Assembly (NCBI GenBank): GCA_003223995.1
Contig: QHYA01000034.1
Coordinates: 1 to 6,792 of the forward strand
From: Acidobacteriota bacterium
GTDB taxonomy: Bacteria; Acidobacteriota; Polarisedimenticolia; QHYA01
Direction of reading: 5' to 3'
Length of the DNA: 6,792 bases
This document shows, in pieces, positions 6,029 to 6,792 of the stretch (the first letter of the stretch is position 1; each line of letters begins with the position of its first letter). The notes under the pieces are model-generated. The model did not search any database. It worked only from the letters and a program-made list of their open reading frames with translations, and was not told the DNA's origin. Made by a program: the position numbers and the translations under genes.

Positions 6029-6792
6029 TCAAGGGCCGAGGCGGTTCTTGATCCGGAATCGTGCCGCCTCGATGTCGTCCGGACCGCTGTAGGGCTCGAA
6101 GTCAGGCAAGCCCCAGGCGCCGTTCACCAGCTCGCTCCAGCCGACCTGCGTGGCGCTGTGCACCCACGTGACCCAGGTCCTCGATCCTCGTGTTTCCACG
6201 ATCGGATTCGTATCGCCGGTGTACGGAGTGGTAGCGACGATTTCCGGAGTGGTGCCTGGTGGATCTTCGGGCTGGACACGGTTGTCTCGTGATACGACGA
6301 CCTGGCGAGTCGATCCACTTTTGATTTCGTATCCGTATCTCGGATGGCCGTCAGGCGGAACGGCGATGGCCGGAGTGCGTGCCGCCTCGCCTGCCTGCGA
6401 GACCTGGCTCTCCGCCTCCCATACAGAACCGGAGGTCCGCCGTATGGAAAAGACGGCCGGCTCCGACCCCGCCCGCCACCAGGTGATGATCGGGCGTCCC
6501 CCCGTATCGAGAGCGATCTTTGGATTCAGATCGTCCACGGCGTTGTCGGTCAGCATCACCGGCGCCGTCCAGGCCGAGCCATTCCACTCGCTGTAGGCGA
6601 TCTCGAAGTCGGTCCCATCCCAGTAGGACCACGTGACGGCGGGAGCCGACCCGAGCTTGAAGATCAGATCCGGGGACTTGTCGCCGTGCAGGTCCCCGTT
6701 CGGATTCAGGACGTAGGCAAGCGGTGTCTGACGCACGAGGCCGAAGCTGGGCCAGGGGTCGGGATCATCCTGTTTTCCAAAAATGTAGATCA
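6029..6792 (-). CDS. Repeat-containing, probably beta-propeller (sialidase-like) protein, C-terminal fragment
   Basis: The frame is open to the right window edge, so this is the last 253 residues of a longer protein; the GTG at 6736 is only an internal codon. It contains about four diverged repeats of roughly 45-55 residues with the pattern G-x-P-x-(I/V)-x-W followed by a strand and a W: SAPAVTWSYWDGTDF, then WNGSAWTAPVMLTDN; GGRPIITWWRAGSEP with SGSVWEAESQ; DGHPRYGYEIKSGS; and SRTWVTWVHSATQVGW with VNGAWGLPDF. Such W-and-G-rich repeats are typical of BNR/sialidase-like propellers, which are often exported. An Asn/Asp-rich turn, NPNGDLHGDKSPD, stands near the fragment's start. No catalytic residues of a sialidase can be assigned, so an enzyme activity should not be assumed. 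The signal peptide, if any, lies outside the window. The chain ends in a short charged helix-like stretch (DDIEAARFRIKNRLGP). Confidence 0.8.
   Translation of the reverse strand, partial: IYIFGKQDDPDPWPSFGLVRQTPLAYVLNPNGDLHGDKSPDLIFKLGSAPAVTWSYWDGTDFEIAYSEWNGSAWTAPVMLTDNAVDDLNPKIALDTGGRPIITWWRAGSEPAVFSIRRTSGSVWEAESQVSQAGEAARTPAIAVPPDGHPRYGYEIKSGSTRQVVVSRDNRVQPEDPPGTTPEIVATTPYTGDTNPIVETRGSRTWVTWVHSATQVGWSELVNGAWGLPDFEPYSGPDDIEAARFRIKNRLGP

Noticed and set aside
6150..6596. Plus-strand open frame opposite the propeller gene
   Set aside because: It is antisense to a repeat protein that shows clear periodic Trp/Gly structure, and has no domain itself.

Overview
The window is 6.8 kb of GC-rich bacterial chromosome. 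It has tight coding, Shine-Dalgarno-type ribosome binding sites, and a classical def-fmt pair for formylation and deformylation of initiator methionine. The secreted FecR/DUF6600-type protein, the TPR plus cyclic-nucleotide-binding protein and the extracellular beta-propeller fragment suggest a soil or sediment Gram-negative lineage such as Acidobacteriota or a neighbouring GC-rich phylum. That placement is an inference from protein style; there is no rRNA or other decisive marker here.

Left part, positions 1-2525, minus strand: one very large exported protein. It has a signal peptide, an acidic/Asn/Gln linker, a FecR-like domain, a Tyr/Trp/Gly-rich DUF6600-like block, and a long Arg/Glu/Pro/Ala tail built from tandem peptide repeats that runs off the left edge. 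As given, the gene is broken by one extra base at an AAAGGGG run (1820-1826). The open frame resumes at once in the other phase and stays open for about 600 codons, so this is a recent frameshift, a sequence error or, less likely, recoding.

Middle, 2526-5175, plus strand: a 271-bp divergent intergenic region carries a plausible sigma70 promoter. It is followed by a TPR/cNMP-binding protein without an output domain, then a 139-bp spacer containing interleaved inverted repeats and a 9-bp-period CTTCGCGGT array. Next come peptide deformylase (def) and methionyl-tRNA formyltransferase (fmt), which overlap at TGATG and are presumably translationally coupled.

Right part, 5176-6792, minus strand: a short convergent gap, a DUF72 (YecE-like) protein, and 55 bp upstream of it the C-terminal 253 residues of a repeat-containing, probably beta-propeller protein whose start lies beyond the right edge. 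These two genes may be co-transcribed towards fmt.

No mobile element, CRISPR array, tRNA or rRNA was seen. I find no evidence of a dedicated defence or biosynthetic system. The most unusual material is the frameshifted, repeat-tailed secreted protein and the structured spacer upstream of def.
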